This document shows positions 1-12,586 of a stretch of DNA of 64,000 nt, piece after piece (within the stretch, counting starts at the first letter, position 1; the number at the start of each line of letters is the position of its first letter). The notes under the pieces were generated by a model. The model was given only the letters and a program-made list of their open reading frames with translations. It had not been told where the DNA came from and made no database searches. Where the stretch lies: contig CAJNOI010000125.1 in assembly GCA_905250115.1 (NCBI GenBank), positions 139,721-203,720 on the forward strand, written 5' to 3'. Origin of the DNA: Adineta steineri. Lineage: Eukaryota; Rotifera; Eurotatoria; Adinetida; Adinetidae. The position numbers and the translations under genes are program-made.

Positions 1-1472
<1,472 letters not shown>

Positions 1473-2120
1473 CTATAACGAATTAACGGTCGAACTGAAC
1501 ACGTAAGAAAAAGAAACGATTGAACAGAAGAGAAAATATATAACGATCGAGGGCTATGATCGAGGGATAGAAAAGAAAATTATGTACTTATATGTATTTA
1601 TCAGTTCATTCTCAGGTTCAAAAATCAATTATTAATCTTCTTGCAATCATGTCATATTTTTACATTATCAAGAATTTATGCATGTATCTACTATTTCATA
1701 GTTATTTTTTTCATTTTTAAACTGTTCAACTAAATTATGAATAGAAAACAACTATTTTTATAATACATTACATACACAACCATACCATTTAACCTTCTCA
1801 AACGAAAATATGCAAACTATATATTTATATTGTTAACAGTTAATCGCCATTATTCAAACATAAATTCCTTATTTGTCCTGTACTCTGATTCAATGTTAAT
1901 TAGTGAAAAACAATTGAATATATCTATGAATTATCCCATAATCTTATTGTTTTATTTGACAGGCATTTTTATTGAGTATATTCTCTTATATCGAGTTATT
2001 TAAATATCAGAATCATCTAGTTTATATTTTTAGTATGCATAATAATTATTTCTAATATATTTTATGGCAGATTCTATATAAAAATATTTATTTATTACTA
2101 ATAGAAAACCTTGTATGATA
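1473..2120. other. AT-rich intergenic DNA
   Basis: No supported gene. It separates the 5' end of the RecQ gene from the 3' end of the Cys-rich secreted protein gene and should hold the RecQ promoter. No repeat was recognised. Confidence 0.5.
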
Positions 2121-2591
2121 TTAGAACACAAAACAAGGATCTTTGTATCCACAGCATTTACATGCACCTTTACTAACTTGTCCATCTGGTAAATAAGTAA
2201 CAATTACTTCATTATTAATAAATAACGTAGCTTGCAATTGACAATACGCTTGGCATTGTTCTGCTGTTCCTCTGTAACCGATTGAAGATGAATCGCAACC
2301 TGTACATGCACATTGCTGAACTAAAAATGGACCAGATGAAATCGAAACTGATCGAATTGTTTTTAAAGTTCTTTTTCTACGTTTACTATCACAGTAAGTA
2401 CAACCACCAGTACTAAATTGACCGTAGGGAAACCAAGTACATGTTGTAGCTTTAAAACCTAATTTGTATGCTCCATTACATTCACAATAACATTTTGCCA
2501 TACTTCCTCTATATCCATTTGTTGAAGATGTTTTACACAGAGCTTCAGTATTCAATATCATTGATATTAAAATAATAGCAATAACAATCAT
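2121..2591 (-). CDS. Secreted two-repeat cysteine-rich protein, family not recognised
   Basis: A single-exon frame of 156 residues. Residues 1-18 (MIVIAIILISMILNTEAL) look like a signal peptide, so export is likely. The mature part is a duplicated Cys-rich unit. Unit 1 (about 19-68) and unit 2 (about 95-152) share CxxSSxxGYRGxxxxC near the start and a YGQFSTGGCTYC / DGQVSKGACKCC ending. They are separated by a basic linker with KRRKR, a possible proprotein-convertase site. Cysteines come in pairs, which suggests disulphides. I do not recognise the family and give no function. The start codon follows directly from the signal peptide. Confidence 0.6.
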   Translation of the reverse strand: MIVIAIILISMILNTEALCKTSSTNGYRGSMAKCYCECNGAYKLGFKATTCTWFPYGQFSTGGCTYCDSKRRKRTLKTIRSVSISSGPFLVQQCACTGCDSSSIGYRGTAEQCQAYCQLQATLFINNEVIVTYLPDGQVSKGACKCCGYKDPCFVF

Positions 2592-2719
2592 TAAGATTTT
2601 TCGTGAATATACATTTTTTATTCATCTCTTTCAAAATAAGTTTTATTAACTGTAATGTTTCATGTAAATCCATATACTTATATATATATAATAATAACTA
2701 TAATTATTCAAATTTGTTG

Positions 2720-2822
2720 TTTTTATGCAATTTCATCTTTTCGCTTGAAGTGCCATTATATATAATATGAATAATAAATATTAATCGTTTTTTTTTATAC
2801 AATTTCATCTTTTCATTTGAAG
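2720..2822. repeat. Direct repeat of about 29 nt
   Basis: Two near-identical copies, about 71 nt apart, of a stretch containing CAATTTCATCTTTTC and ending TTGAAG (about 2724-2752 and 2795-2822). They lie upstream of the Cys-rich gene. Function unknown. Confidence 0.5.
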
Positions 2823-3480
2823 AGTTGATGTGGATGTGGAACTAGGTTGAGTATAACACTTACTTCCTACAAACAAGAAAAGTTAAATAGTTTGAAGAGA
2901 CGAACCAAATAATAAATCTAAACGACACAGGAAAGTTTCTACCAAATCACATTCTTTCTGCTGTACTTGCTAATTAATGAAGATCAATATTGACAGAGTC
3001 CAATTCTAACGCCACATCTAGCATAAAAGGACTTTAATTGACCAGTATCACTACTATAAAGCGCAAACTGATACAGAAGCATTAGAGAAAGGCGTTCACA
3101 CATATTTCAGTTCGATGATCGCTAGGCTTCTTAAGATGTAAATTTTCTGGCGGTAGTATAAAGCGATGACTGCTCTTAAGAGCTATACAACAAAAATATC
3201 TGGAATTTATTAATCAATGTATTTAAGGGCGAAACAGATCACATGAGCTTCTGATCGAGCACTTTTGTTTACGATTATAAAAAGTAGGAAGTGCCTTTTA
3301 GATTAGAACTTAATACACATATTGAATCTTATCTTTTTTCTCATACGCAGAGTACTACCATGGAAGCTATTACATAGTATAGGTATCGAATTTCGTATTC
3401 ATTCTTATCTTGGCTTGATTGCTTACTTGGAATATTCCTTTTCATTGAAAATAATGTAGTGATTCTTTATATTAAGTGAC

Positions 3481-3488
3481 TATATATA
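3481..3488 (+). promoter_or_regulatory. TATA box of ALF-like copy A
   Basis: TATATATA lies 78 nt before the ATG at 3566. The partner copy has the same octamer at 18111-18118, about 74 nt before its own start, so the element is kept in both arms. Confidence 0.5.
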
Positions 3489-3565
3489 CGATTCATTCGA
3501 ATAGGACACTATTCAATACTTACTTCTACAACATAACTCAAATCGTTGCTTTTCAGTCATTCGCG

Positions 3566-3889
3566 ATGCAACTCTCGATAATTGCTCTTGGCTCGCTTCT
3601 TGCTATTATCCTGCTTTGCAACAGCTGTGGTGCAGATCTCGCTATGGATCACCCACTACGACCTTGTGGATTAGCTCTTTCCGAAGGAAATATTCAGGAG
3701 TGTGTTAGTGCGTTATGCGACAGTTTTCAGAAGCATACGGTTTGGTCCGACGCGAAGCGGTTGACTATGTGTGGAACTCGATGCCAATTCAGACAAAAAG
3801 GACGATTCTTAGGATTGGAATGGGTATGGGATACACATGTTCGATGCGATTCGAAGGCACCAGGGATCATAGGTCAAGCAACGAAGTAG
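3566..3889 (+). CDS. ALF-like secreted protein, copy A (frame ends early)
   Basis: Copy A of the anti-lipopolysaccharide-factor-like gene. The start MQLSIIALGSLLAI was chosen because the partner gene at 17600-18037 begins there; an upstream in-frame ATG at 3476 lies before the TATA box. It has the signal peptide, the GLALSEGN segment and the Cys-bounded loop with LEWVW. The frame stops after 107 residues (GIIGQATK). The downstream sequence to 4003 still matches the last 37 codons of copy B without an indel, ending ECWEKKKKN. So copy A lacks the C-terminal helix region and is either a pseudogene or a shortened protein that keeps the binding loop. Family identification is described under copy B. 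Confidence 0.6.
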   Translation: MQLSIIALGSLLAIILLCNSCGADLAMDHPLRPCGLALSEGNIQECVSALCDSFQKHTVWSDAKRLTMCGTRCQFRQKGRFLGLEWVWDTHVRCDSKAPGIIGQATK

Positions 3890-4091
3890 ACTCGAAACGA
3901 GGCGAAGGATTGGGCCATTTTAGATTTCTATACTAAAGCTAAATCAGCGGGTCAGTTTAGTGCTGAAGACATGGAATGCTGGGAAAAGAAGAAGAAGAAC
4001 TAATTATTCTTTATCTTAAGCACATTGTATTCACAGATATTATAGTGTAGTATATTCACTAATAACTTAGTTGGAAAATTTTAAATAAACA

Positions 4092-4148
4092 GAAGGGTAT
4101 GGCTGCATTCTGTTTATACCTTACACCTACCCAAACCCACCCTCAAGA
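4092..4148. repeat. Telomere-like hairpin 1
   Basis: GAAGGGTATGG pairs loosely with CCAAACCCACCCTCAAG. It lies immediately downstream of ALF copy A. Confidence 0.5.
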
Positions 4149-4365
4149 TCAAATAAATTTTATTATAATACACAACAATTGTCTATTTTTATTCCATAAG
4201 CTTTGTCATAGCATGTTGGGCAGAAAAATCTGTATACGTCATGAATAAGATAATAATGAAATATGTATTGTAATAGACAGGACACGAAAACATTTCATTT
4301 TGCAACAACTATTTTACATGTGTAAATGATTCTCTTAAAGTTCTTTTTATATATTAATAAAATAG

Positions 4366-4464
4366 CTTGAGGATGGGGGTGTTGGTGCTGGTGCGAGTAT
4401 ATCTATCTCCTCTTCACCCATATCCACGCATCTACCCTACCCCGCACCCAAACCCATCTCTCTA
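4366..4464. repeat. Telomere-like hairpin 2
   Basis: A G-rich arm (TTGAGGATGGGGGTG) and a C-rich arm (CCCGCACCCAAACCC) flank a loop of about 50 nt. The rest of the 4148-4710 intergenic stretch shows nothing else. Confidence 0.5.
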
Positions 4465-4710
4465 TTAACCCTGATCAATAATTATCTCATATAATGTATA
4501 TCATTTTCTTTTTGTAAATAAAGTTCTGATCTCTTATAACATCTATTTCTTTCATCATGCACTGGCTAAATGATACACCAATAAAATATTTCTTTTCTAT
4601 TCTGTCATACGTGTCTGTATCGGTACATATATATATAAATATGAATTTAGTAAAGAAAGTCGTCTTTATTAAACTGCAATTGTACCGAAGAAACGTTTTT
4701 CCAATTAAAA

Positions 4711-5792
4711 ATGAGTCGCAATATCTTATCATCAACAAATCAACGTCAGTTAGAATCATTTCCTGATGAATTATTTCTTGAAATCTTTCAATATATTGAT
4801 ATACTTACTCTTCGTTCATTCAAAGGACTTAATAAACGCATTGATTCGATTATAAATACTGTTAATAATATAATTCTTGTGGTTGAATTAACACAAAATA
4901 GTACAAATGATTTTGCTTATTTCTTTAAATTTAATCCAAAACAAATATTTCATTTAAAACTCTGTTCTACTTTATGGTCATCATTGAATTTTATGATGTT
5001 TACTGAACTTCGTTCATTAACATTTGATTGTGATTATTTAACAAAAGATCAAATAAATCAAGTAATTTGTTATTCTATTATTTATTGATTAAATTAACAT
5101 TTCTATTGAATTTTTTTGTTAAGATAATTCAATTGAATTTACCTTATTTAAAACGACTTTCAATCTTCAATATGAAATATTTTCTTCAACAAGTATTCTT
5201 TTATAAAATAATTCGAGGTGAACATTTTCCATCATTGAAAACTTGCCATTTTGATTTCAATGATAATAGTGAATTGAAATTAAATTCATACAAATTATCA
5301 TCAAGAAATATAATTCGTTCTCTTTCTATTAATAAATGGAATTGGTCAAAACTTGATTTTCTTTTTCAACAATTTCAATATTTATTTCGTTTTGAAACAT
5401 ATCTAGAAGATTCATATTCTTCAATTGATCTTATTCAACCTTGTTTAACATTAAAATATCTGAAAATAACTTTTAATACTTCTGTTATTTCTTCTTTGGA
5501 ACAATTATTAAAATGGACTCCAAATTTAATTCGATTACGTGTTCGTGGAAATCTTGAGAAAAGTACTGTTAATGTTTATTTTATAGAAATGTCAAACTAT
5601 CTTCCTACTCTTGTACCTTATCTTCAACAATTTGATTGTGAACTTTATTGTTATATGAATGAAAATGAATATAATAATCCTTTAATTATACAAAAATATA
5701 GTCCTTTTTTCGAACGAGTTCGATGTCTGTATGGACAAGGTGGAAATCGATGTTTTACAACTGATATGGAAACTTATTCATATGGAAAATAA
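4711..5792 (+). CDS. F-box protein with LRR-like C-terminal region
   Basis: F-box proteins recruit substrates to SCF ubiquitin ligases through Skp1. Two exons join in frame: 4711-5061 and 5124-5792, with a 62-nt GT-AG intron (QINQ joined to IIQLNLPYLKRLS). The product is 339 residues. The F-box is at about 14-50 (ESFPDELFLEIFQYIDILTL...LNKRID). The remainder is Leu/Phe/Asn-rich with spaced L.L.L motifs typical of degenerate leucine-rich repeats. It resembles the large lineage-expanded F-box family of bdelloids; a second member lies at 7167-8877 on the other strand. A TATATATATA stretch occurs about 80 nt upstream. The substrate is unknown. Confidence 0.8.
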
Positions 5793-5837
5793 TTTATTAT
5801 TAATATATATTAAATAAATCTATCAATTAGATATTAA

Positions 5838-5912
5838 TTTATGGGCGTGGGTGGGTGTGGATGAGTGAGTCACGAGTGCCGGAAAAGGAGAAAAAGCCAC
5901 ACCCAAATTCTT
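5838..5912. repeat. Telomere-like hairpin 3
   Basis: GGGCGTGGGTGGGTGTGGATG, interrupted by a loop, pairs with GCCACACCCA just downstream of the F-box gene. Confidence 0.5.
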
Positions 5913-6369
5913 TAATCAACTTGATTCACGAGGGAACTGGTCAAAGTAATTACTAGCTTCTCAATCGGTAATATTGCCATAAGCCCTTGTTCTTCGTAAG
6001 AGAAAGATGTCTGAAATCATATTTTTAGAATCTATGAGATTTAATGGGGTTGAACGTCATTCTATTATTCTAAGTCAGTTTTGTGATTTCTATACTGTAG
6101 TTTCAAAAAAAATCAACTTTAGCAACAATCTTTTTAATTTTACTTTATATTTATATTCACACAAGATTAAAATTAACAAAATACAATGCAATGCGACAGC
6201 ATTTAAAAAACTTCAATGATAGAAAAATATGGAAAAAAATTCACTTAATATTAATTGAATGTATTTAATCTATTGCCTTTCTCATCACGATTGTTTGAGT
6301 TGAATTCTGTATTTTTAGGTTTGGTTGATATTAAAATAAATAAGTGACAATATTCAAACATGTTTTGAA

Positions 6370-6960
6370 GATCTTGCAATAGTACTCGTCTTCGATATTA
6401 TCAGCTATTCAGATATTTGTCATATTTACAAAGCTTTCTTCGGTCTTAATAGAAAATGATAATGATATTTATCAATAAAATATTTTTTACCATGCATTAC
6501 TCAACTACTGATGATCGAATATCTTCCCTCATCTGGATCATCTTTTTCTTGATAGTCCTAAGGACGGAAGACATTTATTGTCTAGAATTTATCAAGATAT
6601 TTTTTCTCCAAATATGTATTCTTACGGTAGCACCAAGAACAGACATGACTTCACCGATATCAATTTCTCTTCGAATTTTAATTATTAGTTCGTATCCAGA
6701 TTTTCTATATGTGAAAACGTATCGTGCTAATTCATAATTCATATCCAAATCTCTTTCGTTTTACAATGTTTGGAAGATTTGATCATTCTATACTGATGCA
6801 AATTGATACTCTTAATCGTCAATTAAATTATCTTTCTATAATAATTATTGAAGAATCGATAAGTGCCTTATCTTCAATGTTTGTCTTTACAAAATCTTCC
6901 AACGGCAAATCCAGTTTCAACCATTAATTTCATTCGACTAGCTCGTATTCTTAAAAGTCG
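6370..6960 (+). pseudogene. Probable F-box gene relic
   Basis: An open stretch at 6367-6459 reads EDLAIVLVFDIISYSDICHIYKAFFGLNRK, which keeps the F-box pattern (DIISYSDIC...F..LNRK) but ends at a stop. Further fragments downstream (LFRFTMFGRFDHSILMQ, NYLSIIII) resemble LRR-like parts of the neighbouring F-box genes but lie in a different frame. No complete gene can be read here. The rest of 5913-7166 shows no supported gene; a 70-codon frame at 6007-6219 is unrecognised. Confidence 0.35.
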
Positions 6961-7166
6961 ATAGATCTTATTGAAATGATAATATATTTAGAGAAAGAGA
7001 AACATTTCATCGTTATGCTGTTTTTTTAGTATTTAATCTTTATTATAAACTCTTGGAATGATTTCTTGTCTTTCAATCAATATATACAGAGAGAGAGAAT
7101 ACGTCTTTAATTTACCATGATGACATGGACGAAAATTAGATTTTTATTTTATTCAGAAGAAAATTG

Positions 7167-8877
7167 TTACTCGATTTGTAAGAAAATAGTGTCATTTGTG
7201 CGTGTAATTTTATAATTAATAAGAAGATTTTTGATTTGAATCAAATCTTGAATTTTATTTACCATTTGATCGTCAGCTGTTGGAATAGTTATGGCTAATG
7301 AACGAATATTGTAATCATCTTTATTAATAATTTTCATGAAAATAACTTGAAAGAATAATTGAATATCAATATCACTTTGACAACCAATTTGAAGATAATT
7401 TAATCGAGGAAATAAATCCAAAAGAAAATGAACATCATCAAATGTATTCATTTTTTCAAGATAAACTTTGGTTATACTATTATAGATTGCTATATTTTCA
7501 AATTGATCTAATTCATCATCATCTAATAATGTTACTGTCGGTAATATTATCGATGAGATTTTTAATGAATCAAGATACGGTAAAATATCAAAAATTTTAT
7601 TAAGAATTCCAATAAAAAAAGGTTTAGTAATTTCTAGATGATGAATAGTTGCAAAATCTGTAATCCATTCAATTTCTTCAAATAGAAATTTTAAATATTT
7701 ATCCTCATCCGGAATATATTGAATACTAAGTAAAGTTGATGTATTCATATTAAACTTTTCATTAGGAGCAATTAATTCATACCATCGTTTTCTAAATCAA
7801 AGATAACAGAAATTGAAAGACACATTCGATAAAAATAAACACATACTTATATGATTTCATCTTGATAGAAATAAAATTTTGGTCACGACTAATTTCTACA
7901 GATAATCGTCGATTGATCCAAAATGGAGAAATAAATTCATTAAGCATACAACCATTAAATATCCATTCGTCTTCATCAGAACATCCTGCATTATAATTAA
8001 AATAAAATTTATCTAATTGAGGAAAATATTCTTCTATTAAATTTTGCCACATCTCAAAATCCAAATAATCTATATCGATTTTCCATAAAATAAATTTGAA
8101 AATTTTAAGAGTAGATGGTAATTTTGTTAAAAAAATATACATTTGATTAAAATTTAAATCACTGATAGTCATTGAGATTTTCGTTAATTTTGATAATTCA
8201 TCATATGTTATCAATTCAACTGTTGAATCATCTTCAATTTCATGCACAAAATCTAAATCATAGAGTTTAGGTAAATAAGATATTATAGATGAAAGTTCTT
8301 TAAATGTAACATGATGATCAATATTAAGATGTTCAATTGAACTCATTTCATGATGATTTTCAGTTGAATATGCCGGTAATTCAAGTGAATCTTTAAATCC
8401 ATTTGATGATATTGTAAGATATTTTAATTTTGATAATGAGAAAATTAATAAATAAATTTGAGATAGATCTAATAATTCATCATATGATTGAATATTCAAT
8501 GAAGTAAGACATGGAAGATGAATAAAATCTTTTAATAGAGTAACTAGTGTTTCTGATTTAACCTTCTCAAGAGAAATTGAACGAAGTTGATAAAATAATG
8601 AATTGATATTAAATGAAGAAAAAAATTGATCAATATAATGGATTTTTGATGATAAATTTAATGATAATATTTGATTTCGATTAAGATATTTTATATATTG
8701 ATATTTATTGATAAATAAATCATAAGTTTTAAAATGAAATTTTAGTTTATATAATAATGATGATGAATTTAAAAGTTGTTGAAAACGATGATTAAGATTT
8801 GAAAATGATTGATAGATATCACAACCATCAAGATAATCAAATATTTCATAATATATTTCATTTGATAAATACTCCAT
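7167..8877 (-). CDS. F-box protein with LRR-like region
   Basis: A likely SCF substrate adaptor. Two exons: 8877-7847 and 7791-7167, joined over a 55-nt intron (KSYK joined to KRWYELIAPNEK), giving 551 residues. The start MEYLSNEIYYEIFDYL was chosen over an ATG 16 codons upstream because the F-box begins here, as in related proteins. F-box at residues 1-45 (NEIYYEIFDYLDGCDIYQSFSNLNHRF). The long C-terminal part has repeated LKYL, LTSLNI and LRSISL motifs at roughly 25-residue spacing, consistent with degenerate LRRs. It is convergent with the F-box gene at 4711-5792 and the relic between them, forming a small F-box cluster. Partner and substrate are unknown. Confidence 0.8.
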
Positions 8878-9075
8878 ATTTAGATTTCTTTCTTTGATGA
8901 AATGATTTACTAGAACCAAAATCAAATCTTTTTGTCTTTGTTAACGAAATCGAATAAATAATTACATATATATATTTTATTTTTCGTTAGTCCATATGGT
9001 GGCGCCATCAGAAAAACCGCGCCCATGTCGATTGGTACACATATATATACGCGTGCAGAGAAGTGTATTAATTAA

Positions 9076-9240
9076 TGTCTTTCAATTGCAAAATATCATG
9101 TCACAAAAGGAAATTATAAAGAAACATTAGATAATATTAATAAAGCTGACGAGATAATTAATGGATACAAAGGTAAAGAAAAACTAATATGTCAAAACAC
9201 ATTATATTCTCAAATTGCATTTGTATATGAAGTAGATATG
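9076..9240 (+). pseudogene. TPR-like fragment
   Basis: A short open stretch reading AKYHVTKGNYKETLDNINKA with following IAFVYE looks like one and a half tetratricopeptide repeats of the kinesin-light-chain style. It is bounded by stops and has no visible neighbours in frame. It is probably a relic. The rest of 8926-9842 shows no gene. Confidence 0.3.
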
Positions 9241-9844
9241 TAGCGAATCCTAAGACAGTGTCTAAAAGATTATACTTAAGGGAGCGGGTAGAAGATGGTC
9301 ACAAGACAGGTAGCAAGAGTTCTATAACATTCTCCCATGAAGTAAAATTTTTATGTGGTATTTAGAAAATTTGTCCTCAAGTAAAAAGTTAATCTTACAT
9401 TAGCTAGTCGGTCTAAGCCGAGCATAAGATAGAATTATCGTTAGAAAGAAAGTACAGAAGAAAAACTTCATGAGAATGATTGTGGCACTTTGTCGAGTGC
9501 ATGAGTTCGTTTTATTTTGATACTATAGAACTCGGTGATGAAATATGACTAATTTGATATTTAAATGACACTTCTATGGTGAAAGACTACATATCAGATA
9601 CGACAACATTAATAATTCTCCAACAAAATGCCTCCTATCTATGCACGTGGACTGAAGATAACAGGCACCTTTTTGTTGATTATTATTTGCAATAGAAAAC
9701 GTACTACGTGAGAATTTTGCACAGATTCATTCCTATTGACGAATAATTTTGTAAAAGAAAAACTGGTAAATCTAACAAGGAAAGGTCTCAGGTATGTCCC
9801 GGCAATTTGAATGAAACTTATGCGGGTTTGTCAAGTCAAGTATA

Positions 9845-10175
9845 CAGGGTGGCTCATAAGTAAATGTGCGATAAGAAATTTGAATATCTTTACTATTACA
9901 TTTGGCTTTAACCACAGATTTTTTTTAAATTGTAGCCGAAATTTTGCCTGCTTCGTGAGATTCTTGTAGTCCTAACTTCTACGAAGCTTTTTTTCTTTTA
10001 TGCTTTCATACGGTTAGATGGAGCTCGTCGACTTCTTCAAAAACACGTAGACTGGTGACCTTTTTAACAGGTCTTTTCGATGAAATATGTAGACTACTAG
10101 TACCGAAAGGCACATCTTTTGAAGAAAAATATTGTGTTTTCACCATAGATAATATTTTTCTGGTGGGCCACCCTG
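9845..10175. mobile_element. Mariner-like MITE (TA target site)
   Basis: 331 nt bounded by terminal inverted repeats CAGGGTGGCTCA and, on the reverse strand, CAGGGTGGCCCA (one mismatch), flanked on both sides by TA (9843-9844, 10176-10177). This fits a non-autonomous Tc1/mariner element. No transposase is inside; the short minus-strand frame at 10006-10212 runs across the right end. Confidence 0.75.
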
Positions 10176-10431
10176 TACTATAGCTATGAACATGCTTTTT
10201 TCGGCTGTTCATAATTAAACACTATTTACAGTGATAATATATATTATCGTTTTTCGTCGTATCGACCATTGTAATAATTGTCTTGAGAAATCGCATACTA
10301 CTGTTAGGATTCCGGGATCTTGTTACTGGTGTAAAGAAGTTAGCTAAAAATGATAAACATTCAGTTCCTTTTTCAAGATCAAAAATATACGTCTTCATCA
10401 AATGCAAGAGAACGACGGTGCATTCTCATGA

Positions 10432-11674
10432 CTAAAGAGCGATACTGGCTTCAGTTTCTCTGCTACAGCCCTGAGACATGGACACGAGATCTATCTTCCA
10501 GAGCTATCGAGCACAACACGCGCTGTTATTGTGGTATCTCTTATAACCGGGAGTGAATTCAGAGTGATCTTCAACTCCGAACCCACATCGTCCAGAGGTA
10601 CAGGAAAGTCAGTACTCTGTTTTGTGGTTGGACAAGATGGAAATAATCGGACGACCGTGCGTGAAGGTAATCCAGGTGTGGTATTGGCTGAGACGAAGGA
10701 GAAGCAAGCGCTACTTCCGACCGAAAAGGGGAAGCAAACAACGTTCTGGTTTTTCTTCGATGCGAAAATACGGGTCGATGCCTTTGGATTAGGCAACCAA
10801 CCAGGAAGCGATTCAACGCTCCTCGTAGTGCCCGATTGGTGTGGATGCTTTGAACAAGAGAATTGTCGACTCTTTATCGGTTTAGCAAACTGGAACCAAT
10901 CGCTGCATCTCAACATCAGCCACCATCATAAATTTGAGTTAGGGCTCAACAACAGTCCCGCCGAGTTTAATGATGACAAAACAGTGAAGACCTTCCCCGG
11001 AGTAACCTGCATCTGCATGGTCAACGAGACAAGCCATGGTGCCAGTATTGCTAGAGTGCTCATACAAGCTCAGGAAATGCTAAAAGCGACAGGACCGACG
11101 GTTGGCGGATGCTTCTCCTTCCTTCCACCTGACAGCTTCCACATGATCTTGACGGACCTAGTGACTTCATGGAATAGGCAAACTATCTGCGCAGAGATTG
11201 AAGGTGATATGGGACAAATTGGAAAAGAGTTACAGCATAGGAGCAAGGAAGTGATGACTATGGCAGCCTCGAATGTATTTTACATGAAGATGGCACGATT
11301 GGTGCTTCGTGACCATTTAACAGTCTGGCTGCGACCCTATGAGGAGAAGACCGCTGAAGCCCTAGCAGCATGGAGAGACCTCATGTACACACGATTAGGT
11401 GAGTACTATTATACTAATTATTATTATTGATATCATTGCTAACTTCGTCTCTCTTTTGCACGCAGGGTTTCCTTATTCCAAAAGCTATGAGTTCCATATC
11501 ACTGTCGCTTACCGGATACTACCAATCAACGAATCAGCTGCTCGTGCTCTACTTGCTGTGACAGAGGAGAAAATCCACAACATGCTTGTCGAGAGCAGTC
11601 AGTTTACACTTTTCCCCGTCGGTCCGCCTGAATTGTGTACGTTTGAAGATATGTCTGCCTTCCACAAAATCTAA
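10432..11674 (+). CDS. Methyltransf_FA-like domain fused to DUF1868 2H-phosphoesterase-like domain
   Basis: 2H phosphoesterases cleave or ligate cyclic or linear nucleotide phosphates using two HxT/S motifs. Two exons join in frame: open to 11398, then 11466-11674 (TRLG joined to FPYSKSYEFH). The N-terminal 140 residues resemble the farnesoic acid O-methyltransferase-type domain found in many metazoan proteins (VREGNPG, TTFWFFFDAKIRV, FIGLANW). The C-terminal part matches DUF1868: LPPDSFHMILTDL and YEFHITVAYRI supply the two His motifs, the first as HMI rather than HxT. The frame is open from 10432 without an ATG; an acceptor at 10454 or 10468 suggests an unseen 5' exon. The GTG at 10531 is not a likely start. 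Composition is visibly more GC-rich than the surroundings. A poly(A) signal-like AATAAA follows near 11700. Confidence 0.65.
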
Positions 11675-11749
11675 ATTTCGTTATTTGTTGCGTATTTCCA
11701 ATAAAAAATAAACTGAACACCGAGCGGAGAAACTGGCTTTTATCTAGTA

Positions 11750-11866
11750 TTAGGGTGTGGGTGTAGACTAAGGGAACTACGGGACTAAAAAGGGTAGGGG
11801 ATGGGTGGGTGTGAACTATTCTTTTCTTTAGCCACATCCTAAGCCCACACCCACCCCTTGAAGTTG
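11750..11866. repeat. Telomere-like hairpin 4
   Basis: AGGGTGTGGGTGTAG plus a second G-rich block GATGGGTGGGTGTG pair with CCCACACCCACCCC just past the 2H-phosphoesterase gene. A further C-rich block (CCACACCCACACC) lies near 11960. Confidence 0.55.
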
Positions 11867-12272
11867 AGCTAGATATCGAAAGTTTCGATGCCTAAGCTAT
11901 AGCCAAATCTAAACCTACATCCAAGTTCAAAATATTTGAGTTTGGTGTATGCCACCCTCAACCACACCCACACCAATACCCGCTAACGTCGAAATTATAT
12001 CTAAATTCATGAGTTTTGAAAAACATATTTATAGCAGCTGCCGCATCGCACTGCGACAGTAAAGAAAACAGAGTGCCGATGTCGCACCGCCGCCATGGGT
12101 ATCTCTGTTATATATGATTTAGTCGTAGAAACAATCTAAAAATAAAAAAAACTATATTATTCATTTGATCGTTAACTATGTTGTCTTTATGCAATGATCG
12201 ACAATAAGAAAACTAGACATTTTAATACTGTTAGCAACATCCACATTTTCAATTTTTCCCAATCTATCCATT

Positions 12273-12356
12273 ATGACGTAGATGAATAAAAGTCAGGAGT
12301 TGATTCGGAATGACGCAGATAAATAAAAGTCAGGACTTAGTTTGAAATGACGTCAG
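12273..12356. repeat. 37-nt tandem repeat with CRE-like sites
   Basis: Two 37-nt units and the start of a third. Each begins with ATGACGYAG or ATGACGTCA; TGACGTAG is at 12274, TGACGCAG at 12311 and the full palindrome TGACGTCA at 12348. AATAAAAGTCAGGA is shared by units 1 and 2. It lies about 230 nt upstream of the receptor gene, so a bZIP (CREB/ATF) control role is possible. Confidence 0.55.
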
Positions 12357-12548
12357 AGAAACGCATTAATTAATAACATATTAGCAGCAGCATCTGTTAC
12401 AAATATTCAAATTTACGTCAGCAACTAAACCATTATATCTATCGAACAGGAACAAACGAGTTTGCTCATATTTTATGATAAATTTTATTACAGACAAGAG
12501 TTTCAGTAATCTAATAATAAAGAAAAAAAAGAATATATTTATACGAAC

Positions 12549-12559
12549 TATATAAAAGG
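12549..12559 (+). promoter_or_regulatory. TATA box of the LDLa/EGF receptor gene
   Basis: TATATAAAAGG lies 38 nt before the first ATG of the receptor. A start site about 30 nt downstream would leave a very short leader, so Met6 or Met9 may be used instead of Met1. Confidence 0.6.
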
Positions 12560-12586
12560 TGAATACGTTATTCATCTTTTCATTAT

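Larger units (their letters stand above)
2868..4092 (+). repeat. Left arm of a 1.2-kb inverted duplication carrying the ALF-like gene
   Basis: This stretch matches the reverse complement of about 17503-18712 from the far 5' flank through the coding region to the 3' flank. Small indels occur only in the non-coding parts. The arms are about 13.4 kb apart and each ends next to a telomere-like hairpin. An identity in the eighties per cent is an eye estimate. Confidence 0.85.
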
